A DNA stretch of 64,000 nucleotides from Glaciecola sp. 33A (GCF_002836745.1 NZ_PJAR01000043.1:1-64000); one strand, 5' to 3'. Positions 33,138-44,299 are shown, counted from the first letter of the stretch. Made by a program: numbers and translations. Notes: a model not told the origin generated them from the letters alone.

Positions 33138-34508
33138 CTAATCATTGAATTTGGTGCTTAACGCCGTTAACAAGCTTTGATGAATGCCATTGAAACCACC
33201 GTTACTCATTACCAGAATTTGATCGCCTGGTTGTGCTTGTTCAACAACTGCTTTTACAATACTGTCTGTATCTTTATGTAAATGTACGGGAGCGATACTA
33301 TTTACGACCAATTCTTGCATTGACCAATCGACACTGGCAGGTTCAAACAAAAATACCTCATTGGCTTGCTGCCAAGAATTAGCCAGTGTCTCTTTATGTA
33401 CGCCCATTTTCATGGTGTTCGAACGAGGCTCAAGTATAGCAATGATTTTAGCATCTCCAACTTTATTTCTAAGCCCTGCCAATGTTGTTAGAATTGCTGT
33501 TGGATGATGGGCGAAGTCGTCGTAAACGGTAACTTCAGCTACTTTTCCTTTTACTTCCATTCGGCGTTTAACATTTTGGAAGCGAGTGAGTGCATCAATG
33601 GCATCATGTGTTTGCACACCAGCATGGTGAGCTGCTGCAATCGCCATAATTGCATTACTGACATTGTGGTCTCCAATGAGGCCCCAATTCACGGAACCGA
33701 CTACATTGTTATTTTGCAACACAGTAAATTGACTGCCGTCTGGGCTTATTAGTTCAGTGCGCCAATCGCTTGCTTCGCTGTCACCTACTTTTTGCGTATC
33801 ACTCCAGCAACCTTGATGTAAGACAGCCTCTAAATTGGTATCATTAAGAGGCGAAATGATGAGCCCATTGGAGGCAACACAACGCACTAAATGATGAAAT
33901 TGCTTTTTAATGGCATCGAGGTTTTCAAAAATATCGGCATGATCAAATTCTAGATTGTTCATCACCAAGGTTCTGGGGCGATAGTGCACAAATTTAGAGC
34001 GTTTGTCGAAAAATGCAGAATCATATTCGTCTGCTTCAATGACAAAGAAGGGAGATCCACCGATACGCGCTGAAATACCGAAGTTCTCAGGCACACCACC
34101 AATTAAGAACCCCGGATTAAGTCCAACATCTTCAAGGATCCAAGCAATCATACTCGATGTGGTGGTTTTACCGTGCGTACCGGAAGCAGCAATGACCCAA
34201 CGATCAGTTAGTAAGTTATCTAGTAACCATTGCGGGCCGCTGGTATAACGAAGGTTGCGGTCGAGTAAATATTCCACCGCAGGATTGCCTCGCGACATTG
34301 CGTTACCAATGATCACCATATCTGGAATGGGGTCGAACTGCTTGGTGTCAAAGCCGACAGTTAATTCAATACCTAGTTGTTCTAACTGAGTGCTCATTGG
34401 TGGATAAACATTGGTGTCTGACCCAGTTACTTTGTGTCCAAGTGAGTTCGCAATAGCGGCTATGCCACCCATAAAGCTACCGCAAATGCCTAAAATATGT
34501 ACGTGCAT
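33138..34508 (-). CDS. mpl: UDP-N-acetylmuramate:L-alanyl-gamma-D-glutamyl-meso-diaminopimelate ligase
   Basis: 456 residues, a Mur-ligase relative that reattaches recycled murein tripeptide to UDP-MurNAc. The N-terminal MHVHILGICGSFMGG is the Mpl form of the Rossmann-like domain, ATP loop ASGTHGKTTTS near residue 110, and VYDDFAHHPTAI in the central-C domain. Mpl-specific GICGSFMGG and the absence of division/cell-wall neighbours separate it from murC. It is transcribed away from fbp. Confidence 0.96.
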   Translation of the reverse strand: MHVHILGICGSFMGGIAAIANSLGHKVTGSDTNVYPPMSTQLEQLGIELTVGFDTKQFDPIPDMVIIGNAMSRGNPAVEYLLDRNLRYTSGPQWLLDNLLTDRWVIAASGTHGKTTTSSMIAWILEDVGLNPGFLIGGVPENFGISARIGGSPFFVIEADEYDSAFFDKRSKFVHYRPRTLVMNNLEFDHADIFENLDAIKKQFHHLVRCVASNGLIISPLNDTNLEAVLHQGCWSDTQKVGDSEASDWRTELISPDGSQFTVLQNNNVVGSVNWGLIGDHNVSNAIMAIAAAHHAGVQTHDAIDALTRFQNVKRRMEVKGKVAEVTVYDDFAHHPTAILTTLAGLRNKVGDAKIIAILEPRSNTMKMGVHKETLANSWQQANEVFLFEPASVDWSMQELVVNSIAPVHLHKDTDSIVKAVVEQAQPGDQILVMSNGGFNGIHQSLLTALSTKFND

Positions 34509-34772
34509 GTTTTTATTAATTTAGTTTGTCGTTGTTTAACTAACTGTAGCAAAACATTGAGGATGAGGGTCTTCTTTTTATAGAAAATATAATATTCCTT
34601 TATTTATTCTCTGATTTGTCGCTTTTGCGCGCAATAACTAGGTCGCAATTTGAGTGCTTCCCAGTTACAATTATGCCCCAAGAATTATAATGACGAGCAT
34701 TGTGCATAAATCGTTAGTGCAATATGCGGATCGTAACCGTTTTGATCTCATATCTAAGGAACACTTGGTAAC

Positions 34773-35741
34773 ATGAAACGCTTAAACTCTCAGCTACAAA
34801 AGGATGGAGCCCCGCTCGAACTTATCCTCTTAATACGTACTATTCTAGCCGCTTGTAAAGAAATTTCATTCCGGGTGAGCCAAGGTGCTCTAGCCGGTGT
34901 GCTGGGTTCGACCTTGTCAGAAAACGTACAAGGTGAAACGCAAAAAAAATTAGATGTCATTTCTAATCAGATTTTGAAAGATACGTTGCGAGAGTCAGGC
35001 TACGTCAAAGCGATTTCTTCAGAAGAAGAAGACACGGTTGTTCCATGTAATCCAGATGGGAATTATTTGGTGAGTTTTGACCCACTAGATGGATCATCAA
35101 ATACTGAAATTAATAGCTTAATAGGCACAATATTTTCCATTACACATGCCCCGCAATGGATGAAGTCTGATGATCCGTCGGCATTTCTTCAGCCGGGTAC
35201 GCAAATAGTTGCGGCTGGATACGTTTTGTATGGCCCCTCAACAATGTTAGCAATGACAACAGGGCGCGGTACTCATTTATATACATTAGATAAAACCCAC
35301 GGCGGCTTTCTCCTTACCCAAGGCAATGTCCAAATTCCGGAGGACACCGAAGAGTTTGCGATAAACACATCGAATCAACGCCATTGGGAAGAGCCAATCC
35401 AGCAGTATGTGAAAGACTTGATTGCAGGTATCGAAGGGCCACGAAAAAAAGACTACAACATGCGTTGGGTAGCGGCGATGGTAGGTGATATTCACCGAGT
35501 ACTATGCCGTGGTGGTATTTTTGCCTATCCTTTCGATAAACGTAACCCAAAAATGCCGGGTAAATTGCGCTTACTTTATGAAGCAAACCCAATGGCGTTT
35601 TTAATAGAACAAGCTGGTGGGTTAGCTGATACCGGCCAGGGTCGTATTATGGAAGTCATGCCAGAAGAGATTCATCAGCGTATACCTACGCTCTTAGGTT
35701 CAAAAAATGAAGTGCTAGCTTGTAAAAGTTATTACAAGTAA
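34773..35741 (+). CDS. fbp: Fructose-1,6-bisphosphatase, class I
   Basis: 322 residues. It catalyses the committed step of gluconeogenesis. Metal-binding residues are visible in SSEEED and [10 protein letters not shown], and the sugar-phosphate site in the [17 protein letters not shown] block. An AAGGAAC ribosome site precedes ATG. It stands next to mpl and ppa, an order seen in related marine gammaproteobacteria. Confidence 0.97.
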   Translation: MKRLNSQLQKDGAPLELILLIRTILAACKEISFRVSQGALAGVLGSTLSENVQGETQKKLDVISNQILKDTLRESGYVKAISSEEEDTVVPCNPDGNYLVSFDPLDGSSNTEINSLIGTIFSITHAPQWMKSDDPSAFLQPGTQIVAAGYVLYGPSTMLAMTTGRGTHLYTLDKTHGGFLLTQGNVQIPEDTEEFAINTSNQRHWEEPIQQYVKDLIAGIEGPRKKDYNMRWVAAMVGDIHRVLCRGGIFAYPFDKRNPKMPGKLRLLYEANPMAFLIEQAGGLADTGQGRIMEVMPEEIHQRIPTLLGSKNEVLACKSYYK

Positions 35742-35858
35742 GTCGAACGCTAAAAAACCTCTATAGGGCCATGAGACCAAACTCTTAGTCGTTTTATGTA
35801 GATACTGTGCCGAGATTTTCTTATAATCTTGGTAATTATTTTATTATAGGAATTACCC

Positions 35859-36392
35859 ATGAGCTTAAATGATGTGCCAGTAGGCAAAAACGCACCTGAT
35901 GAATTCAATGTCATTATAGAAATCCCGGCATACTCTACTCCGGTTAAGTACGAAGTAGACAAAGATACCGGTGTACTTTTTGTTGACCGTTTTATGGCAA
36001 CTTGCATGCAATATCCTGCAAACTACGGTTATGTAAACCTCACATTGTCTGACGACGGCGACCCAGTTGACGTACTTGTTATGTCTCCTCATCCCTTATT
36101 AGCGGGGTCAGTTATTAAATGCCGCCCAGTTGGTGTGTTAAAGATGACAGACGAGTCCGGCGAAGATGCGAAAGTGATCGCTGTGCCAGTGTCAAAGTTA
36201 ACTAAAATCTATGAAGACGTGCAGAATATTGAAGACGTTCCCGGTTTATTGAAAAATCAAATTGAGCACTTTTTCGCACACTATAAAGATTTAGAGCCAA
36301 ACAAATGGGTGAAGATTGAAGGTTGGGCTGGTCTTGATGCTGCGAAGGACGAAATTACGTCAAGTATTGCGCGTTATGAAAAGACCTTATAA
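35859..36392 (+). CDS. ppa: Inorganic pyrophosphatase, family I
   Basis: 177 residues, the E. coli length. It hydrolyses pyrophosphate and so pulls biosynthetic reactions forward. The signature [10 protein letters not shown] gives three metal-binding Asp residues, and YPANYGYV and KVIAVP are further family markers. The ribosome site is TATAGGAATT. A terminator follows. Confidence 0.98.
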   Translation: MSLNDVPVGKNAPDEFNVIIEIPAYSTPVKYEVDKDTGVLFVDRFMATCMQYPANYGYVNLTLSDDGDPVDVLVMSPHPLLAGSVIKCRPVGVLKMTDESGEDAKVIAVPVSKLTKIYEDVQNIEDVPGLLKNQIEHFFAHYKDLEPNKWVKIEGWAGLDAAKDEITSSIARYEKTL

Positions 36393-36439
36393 GTATGGCT
36401 TGAGTATCGCTTTAAAACTGACGTTTTAAAAACCATTAG

Positions 36440-36464
36440 GCTCGCATTATGCGGGCTTTTTTTT
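36440..36464 (+). terminator. Rho-independent terminator after ppa
   Basis: GCTCGCA (36440-36446) pairs with TGCGGGC (36450-36456) around TTA with one G-T pair, directly followed by eight T residues. Located ~50 bp after the ppa stop. Confidence 0.85.
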
Positions 36465-36530
36465 ACGTGATATTTACGCGCTAAAGTTTATACTATTCGA
36501 CTGATTACAATACGTTAAAAGGGGAAGGTT

Positions 36531-37019
36531 TTGAAAGCTAAATTTAAATATGGGTCACTATTACTGGCCGGTTGCTTATTTACCGGCACTTTGATGGCGA
36601 ATGCCGACAACCAACCCAAAGAGTTATATTGGGAAGACATGGTACCGAAAGACTATGTGATACCGCCAAGTGCAATCGATCATAATGGACAAATGACGCA
36701 AACAGAACCCGATGCACCGTTGCTCGAAGAACTCAATGGGCAACTTGTGAAAATACCCGGGTTTGTGGTTCCACTCGAAGGTGATGCTGACAATATTACC
36801 GAGTTTTTACTGGTTCCCTATTTTGGTGCGTGTATTCACGTGCCTCCTCCACCTTCAAATCAGATAGTTTATGTAAAATTTTCTGAAGGTGTGCCGATAA
36901 CTAATCTATACGACGCCGTTTGGGTGACAGGTATACTCTCTACCGATGGCTGGAAAGGAGATATAGCAACCGTTGGTTATACGTTAAAGGGCCAGATTGT
37001 GACTGAGTTTGAAGGATAG
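36531..37019 (+). CDS. DUF3299 exported protein
   Basis: 162 residues. A signal peptide runs to about LMANA (residue 25). The mature part has the DUF3299 pattern: KIPGFVVPLEGD and FLLVPYFGACIHVPPPPSNQIVYV, including a conserved Cys-Ile-His. The start is TTG with a strong AAGGGGAAGG ribosome site. Members are often found near metal or outer-membrane transport genes, but their function is unknown. No operon partner is evident here, since the downstream gene is decayed. Confidence 0.85.
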   Translation: MKAKFKYGSLLLAGCLFTGTLMANADNQPKELYWEDMVPKDYVIPPSAIDHNGQMTQTEPDAPLLEELNGQLVKIPGFVVPLEGDADNITEFLLVPYFGACIHVPPPPSNQIVYVKFSEGVPITNLYDAVWVTGILSTDGWKGDIATVGYTLKGQIVTEFEG

Positions 37020-37199
37020 ACCTACCCATTTCTTTACATATCCAAAGGGCTTAACTATATTACGAGTTCGGTGGGGTCAAGTCAGTCGCGACCAGAGAAC
37101 ATTTGGTTTTTGTGGCGCTTTTCGACAAAGTTAAAAATACACATAACTTTGCGGTGATTAAAGCCACTATTTAGCCGATATTAACTTTCATCATTGCCT

Positions 37200-38336
37200 G
37201 TCAAGATTAATACATTGCAAGCAGCATTGAGTAAGTCAACTAAAGTCGACGTTCTTTTAAGGAAAACGGGTTTCAAGGTTGTCATTGTATTTTCAATTAT
37301 CATGGCTTTGGTCATCGTCGTAACAGCGCCCAGTAATCGTCTTATTGCTTGGACTTTTCCAATATTTTAGCTTTTAATTTCAATAATCGGCTTATATAAA
37401 CCAAGTTATAGTTCAGTTTGTGCAAAGGTTTGGGTAGTATTCTCAGTACCAATGGGGATTATTTTAGTCTTATTTAACGGTTTGACGCCAGCCACATTGA
37501 TCTCAATTGCAACCATTATCCCCGTGATGCTGACGACAGGATCTTCGATGATAATCTCCGTATTCTTTATAGCGGCTTCGACTTTCTTAGTCCCATTCTC
37601 TGGTATTGATTATGAGCCAGCAATCTGGTTGAGGTTATCCGTGACAAGCTGGTAACTACTTAAATAATATTTTGAACGATATACTTGACTACTCAAAGCT
37701 AAATGCAGGAAAACTCGTTATAGAAATGTTCCATTAGCATCACCAGGTGATCGACGAAACCAAATTACTGTTCCAAACTTCGGCTCTCGATAAAGATATT
37801 CAATTAATTGTCGAGGTTGATGAATCTGTTGAGCGTGGTCTTCTAGGAGACGCCAACAGGATCATGCAAGTGCTTAATAACCTGGTAGCCAATTCTATTT
37901 TCGTTTGAGCTTAGAAAAAAACCAAGAGCCACCATTGAATATGTACGACGAAACTCGGATAGAATCATTGCAGTTCAAAAGGAGAGTGATAGTTGTAGAG
38001 GACAGTGAAATAAATCGCGTTGTTGTTAGCGAAATATTAACCTCTTATGGCGTAGATGTTGAATTAGCCAACGATGGAGTGCAAGCTATCGAAGCAATAA
38101 AGCAATCACACTTTGATATGATATTTATGGATTTATAAATGCCTAATATTGATGGTTTCGAAGCGACTAGAGTGATTCGCTTGAGCGATACTTGTACTCC
38201 AATTGTTGCGCTTTCTGCCTCGGTATTAAAAGAAGATGTTAAAAAAGCGCAGCAAGTCGGCATGAATTACCACATAGCCAAACCTATCGCTCGTCCAGAG
38301 TTGATTAAAGTTTTGCACAGATTCATTAAATCATAA
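37200..38336 (+). pseudogene. Decayed hybrid sensor histidine kinase
   Basis: Pieces of one gene remain in order. A membrane-helix region (~37200-37655) is broken by TAG 37368 and ends at TAA 37653. Next, in another frame, comes the end of the HisKA helix (NILNDILDYSKLNAGK) with TAG 37735. The N-box start (LGDANRIMQVLNNLVANS) follows and stops at TGA 37906. Last is a nearly full receiver domain whose IFMDL and MPNIDG are split by TAA 38136, where the family usually has a Gln codon (one C-to-T change). The phospho-His box and the ATP-binding G boxes are gone, so internal deletions occurred. It cannot make a kinase. The receiver halves might still be translated, but this is unlikely to matter. 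The 37020-37199 stretch before it shows no gene. Confidence 0.88.
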
Positions 38337-38463
38337 AAACCCAATTTTACCGTTAGCCCAGTGTTGGGATAACGTTCAGATTGCCAATGTGTAGAAAGAA
38401 CCCTCACCGGCGTAAAGTACTCGCTTCTTTCTTGTCCTTGGGATTAAAAATAGGATGTGGGCC

Positions 38464-38862
38464 TTACTCAAGTTCTATTTTATGTGCCTCAAGTTTAGCG
38501 CGAATATCATCAGGAATGCGAATTGCCTTTTTGCTAGCATAATCGTAACGAACCAGTGTAGTTGTTCCCTTTGCTTTCTTAACATTGGACTGCCATAACT
38601 CTTGGTAAACCACAAATGAGCTATTGCCAATGCGACTAATCCACGTTTTTACTTCCACTGGACCTGATAAATAGATTTGTTGTAAAAAATCAACATTGTA
38701 ATTGGCCAAAATAAGGGGCCAATTATTGAGGTCAAGATCAGGTGTGAAATATTTGAATATCGGCAGTCGAGCAGTCTCAAACCAGCCAACCAACACGGTA
38801 TTACTTACGTGCTGCAATGCATCTGTTTCGTAAAACCGAACATCGAATTCAATACTTAACAC
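38464..38862 (-). CDS. Acyl-CoA thioesterase of the 4HBT hotdog family
   Basis: 132 residues, single hotdog domain. RFYETDALQHVSNTV near residue 9 carries the catalytic Asp14 of the YbgC/FadM type. It probably hydrolyses acyl-CoA thioesters in the cytoplasm. Translation starts at GTG with a strong AAAGGAGAAA ribosome site. It is directly downstream of uvrA in the same direction, separated by a short tandem repeat. The substrate chain length is not predictable from sequence. Confidence 0.88.
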   Translation of the reverse strand: MLSIEFDVRFYETDALQHVSNTVLVGWFETARLPIFKYFTPDLDLNNWPLILANYNVDFLQQIYLSGPVEVKTWISRIGNSSFVVYQELWQSNVKKAKGTTTLVRYDYASKKAIRIPDDIRAKLEAHKIELE

Positions 38863-38877
38863 CTGTTTCTCCTTTTC

Positions 38878-38949
38878 TTTATTAGCCCGCGGCGCTTTAT
38901 TAGCCCGCGGCGCGTTATTAGCCCGCGGCGCGTTATTAGCTCGCTGTTA
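38878..38949. repeat. 18-bp tandem repeat between uvrA and the thioesterase gene
   Basis: Four 18-bp units: 38878-38895 and 38896-38913 identical, 38914-38931 with one change, 38932-38949 diverged and ending on the uvrA stop codon. The core is ATTAGCCCGCGGCGC, very GC-rich against an AT-rich background. Read on the transcribed strand each unit carries CTAATAA, so each copy holds in-frame stop codons. The array probably arose by duplication of the uvrA 3' end. Confidence 0.9.
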
Positions 38950-41796
38950 ACTTTTACCTTGCTTGCCAGCTAGCATTTTTGCTAGGTATTTACCTGTGTG
39001 CGATGCTTCTACTTTACAAATATCTTCAGGCGTTCCTTCTGCAACAATAAGACCACCACCTGAACCTCCTTCTGGGCCAAGATCAATAACCCAGTCCGCG
39101 GTTTTTACAACGTCGAGGTTATGCTCAATGACGACAACAGTATTACCGTGATCGCGCAGACGATGCAACACTTCGAGCAACTGCTTAATGTCATGAAAGT
39201 GCAAACCAGTTGTCGGTTCGTCTAAAATGTAGAGGGTTTGACCGGTATCACGCTTTGACAGTTCTTTAGCGAGTTTAACGCGTTGCGCTTCACCACCTGA
39301 CAACGTTGTGGCTGACTGGCCTAAACCGATATATGAAAGGCCTACATCCATTAAGGTTTGCAGCTTGCGATTTATTGACGGGATCGCGTCAAAGAAATCA
39401 CGTGCATCTTCTACGGTCATCGCTAATATTTCATGGATATTTTTGTTTTTGTAGCGAATTTCAAGTGTTTCACGATTGTATCGTTTACCCATACATACAT
39501 CACAAGACACATAAACATCGGGTAAAAAGTGCATTTCCACTTTAATTAACCCATCGCCTTGGCAGGCTTCGCAACGTCCGCCTTTAACGTTAAAACTAAA
39601 ACGCCCCGCTTTGTAACCGCGCGAACGTGATTCCTGCGTACCTGCAAATATTTCACGAATTGGAGTAAAAATACCGGCATAAGTTGCTGGATTTGAACGT
39701 GGCGTTCTGCCAATTGGACTTTGGTCAATGTCGACCACTTTATCCATGTGTTCCAAACCTGTTATGCTTTTATACGGCGCAGGTTCGTTGGTGGTAGCGC
39801 GATTCAATTCACGTTGTGCTATGCGATAAAAAGTATCATTGATCAAGGTTGATTTACCTGAACCTGATACACCTGTAACGCAAGTCATTAATCCTTGAGG
39901 GATTTTCAATGTCACGGATTGTAAATTGTTGCCAGTAGCGCCGATGAGTTTTACCCATTTACGGTCTTTCGTGCTATTTCGTTTCTCTGGTATTACGATG
40001 AACTCTTTTCCTGATAAATATTTACCAGTCAGTGACCGTTCACTATTCATGATATCTTCTAAGCTGCCTTGTGCAATAATTTCGCCACCATGCACACCGG
40101 CACCAGGACCAATATCCACGATATAATCAGCTTCTTTAATAGCATCTTCATCATGTTCAACAACAATGACTGTGTTACCTAAATCACGCAAATGACGCAG
40201 TGTTTCTAACAGCCTTGAGTTGTCTCGTTGATGCAAACCAATAGAGGGTTCGTCTAACACATACATTACACCTACCAGACCCGCACCGATTTGACTCGCA
40301 AGTCGGATACGTTGCGCTTCGCCGCCAGATAGTGTGTCAGCGCTGCGAGATAATGATAGGTAATTCAAACCGACATTCACCAAAAACGCCAAGCGGTCTT
40401 TTATTTCTTTGAGGATCTTATCCGCAATCTCTCCGCGCTGGCCTGTAAGCTCCAGATTTGAAAAGAAGCCTAAACACTCTGCAATCGACATTTGAGCAAC
40501 TTCAGGTAGGTTAGTGCCCTGAATAAATACATTACGCGCTTCCAGTCGTAACCTTGCACCCGAACAGCTAGTGCAGTTTTGGTAGCTCATATACTTACCG
40601 AGCTCTTCACGCACCGTATTAGATTCAGTTTCGCGATAACGGCGTTCCATATTTGGAATGATGCCTTCAAATGGATGCTTTCGCTCCATGATATCGCCGC
40701 GTTCATTGATGTATTTAAACTTAATTGACGTGCCTTTACTGCCATATAAAACAATATCTTTGGCGTTATCATCTAGTTTTTCAAAAGGCGTATTTAGGTT
40801 AAATTCATAATGGTCTGCAACTGACTGCAGCATTTGGAAATAATAATAGCTACGTTTATCCCAACCACGGATAGCGCCGCCACTTAAACTAATTTCAGTG
40901 TTACCGACGATCCTGTGCGGGTCGAAAAATTGTTTTGTGCCCAGGCCATCGCAGGTTTGACAGGCACCAGCTGGATTATTAAATGAGAATATCCTAGGTT
41001 CTAGTTCTGTAATGCTGTAGCCGCAATGTGGGCATGCAAAGTTGGCCGATAAAATAATTTCTTCTTTATGTTTTTCATCATCATCCATGTACGCTACTTT
41101 AGCTGAACCCGCCGAAAGAGTGAGTGCAGTTTCAAATGATTCAGCTAAACGAAGTTGCAAATCATCACGTACTTTAAAGCGATCTACGACCACTTCAATA
41201 GTGTGCTTTTTGTGTAGGTCTAGTGTTGGCGGATCAGTTAAATCACAGACTTCACCATCAATTCGTGCACGAATAAAACCTTGCGCACACAAACTCTCGA
41301 GTGTTTTTACATGCTCGCCTTTACGGTCCTGCACAACCGGCGCTAGCAACATGAGTTTGGTGCCTTCGGGCATTTCTAACACGCGATCGACCATTTGACT
41401 TACTGTCTGTGCATTAAGAGCAACATCATGCTCAGGGCATTTGGGTTCGCCTACACGGGCAAATAGTAGGCGTAAGTAATCGTAAATTTCTGTAATAGTC
41501 CCCACTGTTGATCGAGGGTTGTGCGATGTCGATTTTTGTTCTATTGAAATAGCGGGCGACAAGCCCGCGATATGGTCAACATCGGGCTTTTCCATCATGG
41601 ACAAAAACTGTCTTGCATATGCCGATAGCGACTCTACGTAGCGACGCTGACCTTCAGCATACAGAGTATCGAATGCAAGAGAAGATTTCCCTGAACCAGA
41701 CAAACCCGTAATTACTACGAGCTTGTTTCTTGGGAGTTCAATATTGATGTTTTTCAGGTTATGGGTGCGAGCCCCGCGAACTTCTATTTTATCCAT
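38947..41796 (-). CDS. uvrA: Excinuclease ABC subunit A
   Basis: 949 residues, full length. It is the damage-recognition ATPase of nucleotide excision repair. It has two ABC ATPase halves: Walker [10 protein letters not shown] (~31) and GVSGSGKST (~640), each with its LSGGEAQR signature, plus zinc-finger Cys motifs CPHCGYS and CEACQGDGL...[17 protein letters not shown] ribosome site precedes ATG. It is divergent from the MFS gene. I looked for a CTG-N10-CAG LexA box upstream and did not find a convincing one. Confidence 0.98.
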   Translation of the reverse strand: MDKIEVRGARTHNLKNINIELPRNKLVVITGLSGSGKSSLAFDTLYAEGQRRYVESLSAYARQFLSMMEKPDVDHIAGLSPAISIEQKSTSHNPRSTVGTITEIYDYLRLLFARVGEPKCPEHDVALNAQTVSQMVDRVLEMPEGTKLMLLAPVVQDRKGEHVKTLESLCAQGFIRARIDGEVCDLTDPPTLDLHKKHTIEVVVDRFKVRDDLQLRLAESFETALTLSAGSAKVAYMDDDEKHKEEIILSANFACPHCGYSITELEPRIFSFNNPAGACQTCDGLGTKQFFDPHRIVGNTEISLSGGAIRGWDKRSYYYFQMLQSVADHYEFNLNTPFEKLDDNAKDIVLYGSKGTSIKFKYINERGDIMERKHPFEGIIPNMERRYRETESNTVREELGKYMSYQNCTSCSGARLRLEARNVFIQGTNLPEVAQMSIAECLGFFSNLELTGQRGEIADKILKEIKDRLAFLVNVGLNYLSLSRSADTLSGGEAQRIRLASQIGAGLVGVMYVLDEPSIGLHQRDNSRLLETLRHLRDLGNTVIVVEHDEDAIKEADYIVDIGPGAGVHGGEIIAQGSLEDIMNSERSLTGKYLSGKEFIVIPEKRNSTKDRKWVKLIGATGNNLQSVTLKIPQGLMTCVTGVSGSGKSTLINDTFYRIAQRELNRATTNEPAPYKSITGLEHMDKVVDIDQSPIGRTPRSNPATYAGIFTPIREIFAGTQESRSRGYKAGRFSFNVKGGRCEACQGDGLIKVEMHFLPDVYVSCDVCMGKRYNRETLEIRYKNKNIHEILAMTVEDARDFFDAIPSINRKLQTLMDVGLSYIGLGQSATTLSGGEAQRVKLAKELSKRDTGQTLYILDEPTTGLHFHDIKQLLEVLHRLRDHGNTVVVIEHNLDVVKTADWVIDLGPEGGSGGGLIVAEGTPEDICKVEASHTGKYLAKMLAGKQGKS

Positions 41797-41996
41797 ATTG
41801 CCTTACATATTACCTTAGATGAGATGGTGCCAGAACAATCAATAAGTATGACACAAATTTACGAGAAAATATGCGTTTGTTACGGATCTGGTACAGAAGG
41901 GATCATGCAGTTATGGGTAGATCAAATTCTTGTGTTAGAATTGTGCTCCTTCGTTACACAGATTGTCTCTAATCAACCAATGGAAATCATAACACG

Positions 41997-43352
41997 TTGA
42001 ATCCACAAGAAACGCGCGCCGCCATCAGTTTAGCCCTAGTTTATGTTTTGCGTATGCTCGGCTTGTTTATGGTAATTCCTGTCCTAGCCATCGCCGCTGT
42101 TGACTATCCAGATTATTCGCCTCTGTTTGTCGGACTAGCAATTGGTGGTTACGGTTTGACACAAGCCATATTGCAAATACCGATGGGCGTATTATCTGAC
42201 AAGTGGGGTCGTAAGCCAGTTATTTATATGGGACTTTGCTTCTTTGCATTGGGCAGCCTAGTAGCCGCTAATGCTGATTCCATGGCTATGTTAACGCTGG
42301 GTCGTATTTTACAAGGGGCTGGCGCAATAGCCGGTGCAATTATGGCATTAGCCGCAGATGTTACGCGGGAGTCAGAACGTGCAAAAGTAATGGCAATTAT
42401 TGGTGTTTCTATTGGTTTTTCATTCTACGTTGCGCTTTTAACTGGTCCCATTATTGCTGGGCTGTATGGTATTCAAGGTATCTTCTGGATTACAGCAGTA
42501 CTAACCGTTTGTTGTTTACCGTTGGTTAAATTTGGTGTGCCGACGCCAAAAGAAAATAGTCCATCGGGCGACGCATTACCGCAACTGAGTCAGCTAAAAA
42601 ATCTCGCTAAAGAACCCAGTCTTTGGCGTTTGAACATAAGTGTTTTGACTGTCCACTTACTCATTACCTGCTTTTTTGTGCAAGTACCAGTGCTGCTCAC
42701 TCAAGTGAATTTTGGTTTGGATGAACATTGGAAGATTTATACGCCAATTCTGGTTGTATCGGTATTAATCTTAGTCGTGCTAATGAAACTATGTAAACAC
42801 CTACAAACGTCAACTTCTTTTATAATATCCTTGGCGTTAATGGCCATGGGTTTCGGGTTGTTTTTGCTACCCGAGTTAAATTGGGTGGTTATCATCATCG
42901 CGGGGACGTTGTTTTTTGCTGGCTTCAATTACATGGAAGCGCATATGCCAGTGATGGTTTCGAGTATCGCTCCGGCTGGGAAAAAAGGCAGTGCGATGGG
43001 TATTTATGCCAGTTTTCAATTTTTCGGTGCATTTTTGGGCGGTGTGATCTCCGGAGCATTGACTGGATGGCTCGGTCCTAAACTAGCGTTAGTGGCTTGT
43101 CTGTTATTCATTGTTATCGCGATGATTATAGTTTGGGGATTACAAAAAACGACTACGGTGAAAAGAGTCACGCTTACGATTGAAAATCGAGCTAGATTTC
43201 AACAAACCTCAAATAAAAGTCAACTAGAAAGTGATTTTGGAAAACTTGAAGGCGTGCAAGAGGTGTTAGTCGATGTTGAAAAACGCGCTGTGTATTTGAA
43301 AGTTGACATCAAAGGGTTCGATATAGAAAAAGCTAAAGCCTTGATTAGCTAA
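41997..43352 (+). CDS. YajR-like major facilitator transporter
   Basis: 451 residues. Twelve membrane helices with the MFS motif A in LSDKWGRKPVIYMG (~residue 64). The last ~65 residues (VKRVTLTIENRARF to KALIS) form a small soluble alpha/beta domain like the YAM domain of E. coli YajR, a proton-driven drug/H+ antiporter-like protein. The start is TTG with a weak GGAAA site. The order uvrA / MFS / ssb is conserved among Alteromonadales and related orders. Substrate unknown. Confidence 0.88.
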   Translation: MNPQETRAAISLALVYVLRMLGLFMVIPVLAIAAVDYPDYSPLFVGLAIGGYGLTQAILQIPMGVLSDKWGRKPVIYMGLCFFALGSLVAANADSMAMLTLGRILQGAGAIAGAIMALAADVTRESERAKVMAIIGVSIGFSFYVALLTGPIIAGLYGIQGIFWITAVLTVCCLPLVKFGVPTPKENSPSGDALPQLSQLKNLAKEPSLWRLNISVLTVHLLITCFFVQVPVLLTQVNFGLDEHWKIYTPILVVSVLILVVLMKLCKHLQTSTSFIISLALMAMGFGLFLLPELNWVVIIIAGTLFFAGFNYMEAHMPVMVSSIAPAGKKGSAMGIYASFQFFGAFLGGVISGALTGWLGPKLALVACLLFIVIAMIIVWGLQKTTTVKRVTLTIENRARFQQTSNKSQLESDFGKLEGVQEVLVDVEKRAVYLKVDIKGFDIEKAKALIS

Positions 43353-43577
43353 GAAAGATTTAAAGTAAGACATCAGCATGCCTGCACCAGTGAACTGTTT
43401 ATCGCAGATCAGGTGAATTGGGTGTGCAAAACATCAAATACAATAGTATATTAGACATCAGAATTTAGTCGTCAACATCGTGATTAATTTATGCACAAAA
43501 TGCGAATAGTGCATAGTATGAAATGCGAATTAAGCGGCATGAAAACAATTAAAAAAGCGTAAATAACAGGAGTTAGC

Positions 43578-44216
43578 ATGGCCTCTAGAGGTGTGAATAA
43601 AGTAATCTTAGTTGGCAACTTAGGTAACGATCCAGAAGTTCGTTATATGCCTAATGGTAATGCCGTTGCCAATTTGAGTATCGCCACTAGTGAAAGTTGG
43701 AAAGATCAGCAAGGTCAACTTCAAGAAAAAACAGAATGGCACAAAGTAACTATGTACCGTCGTTTAGCTGAAATTGCAGGTGAATATCTTAAAAAAGGGT
43801 CACAAATTTATTTAGAAGGTAAATTGCAAACGCGGAAGTGGCAAGATCAGCAAGGTAATGATCGTTACACAACAGAAGTCATTGCAGACCAATTACAAAT
43901 GCTAGGTGGTCGTAACGAAAGTGGCGGTGGTGGACAAAGTGGCGGCGGCCAAGGCGGTTATCAGCAAAGTCCTCAAGGTGGTCAGAATAACCAAGGTGGC
44001 TACCAACAAAGCGGAGGGCAGTCGAACCAAAGTGGAGGACAATCGAACCAAAGTGGAGGACAATCGAACCAAAGTGGAGGACAATCGAATCAGGGTGGTG
44101 GCGGCTATCAGCAACCTTCACAACAGGGGCCGAAGCAATCACCTCAACAATCACCGCAGAAAGCCCCGCCGATGGCAGAGCCAGACTTTGATTTTGACGA
44201 TGATATTCCTTTCTAA
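43578..44216 (+). CDS. ssb: Single-stranded DNA-binding protein
   Basis: 212 residues. The OB fold (~1-110) starts with [22 protein letters not shown] Gly/Gln/Ser/Asn-rich linker (~115-195) follows, and the acidic tip DFDDDIPF binds partner proteins. An ACAGGAG ribosome site precedes ATG. The linker is longer than in E. coli (178 residues in total) because of a GGQSNQS repeat. A strong terminator follows. Confidence 0.98.
   Translation: MASRGVNKVILVGNLGNDPEVRYMPNGNAVANLSIATSESWKDQQGQLQEKTEWHKVTMYRRLAEIAGEYLKKGSQIYLEGKLQTRKWQDQQGNDRYTTEVIADQLQMLGGRNESGGGGQSGGGQGGYQQSPQGGQNNQGGYQQSGGQSNQSGGQSNQSGGQSNQSGGQSNQGGGGYQQPSQQGPKQSPQQSPQKAPPMAEPDFDFDDDIPF
44013..44096. repeat. 21-bp tandem repeat in the ssb linker
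   Basis: Four 21-bp in-frame units (44013-44033, 44034-44054, 44055-44075, 44076-44096) encode GGQSNQS three times and GGQSNQG. Units two and three are identical at DNA level, suggesting recent expansion by slippage in a disordered region. Confidence 0.92.
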
Positions 44217-44299
44217 TCAGCACATAAAGCTATAAGCGTTAAGTTAAGTTTAAATTTTATTAGAATTAGTACTTATAAAACAATGCTATAGTTATTAAT

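Noticed and set aside
41797-41996. LexA (SOS) boxes for uvrA, and likewise before ssb and uvrD
   Set aside because: I looked for CTG-N10-CAG palindromes upstream of these genes and found none convincing by eye; a matrix scan would settle it.
41761-42000. 79-codon frame across the uvrA start and the uvrA-MFS gap
   Set aside because: It overlaps the uvrA start on the other strand, has no ribosome site and shows no recognisable domain; the gap must hold two promoters.
43879-44235. Two long frames on the minus strand and one in another plus frame over the ssb linker
   Set aside because: They are low-complexity by-products of the 21-bp repeat in ssb and have no ribosome site or recognisable domain.
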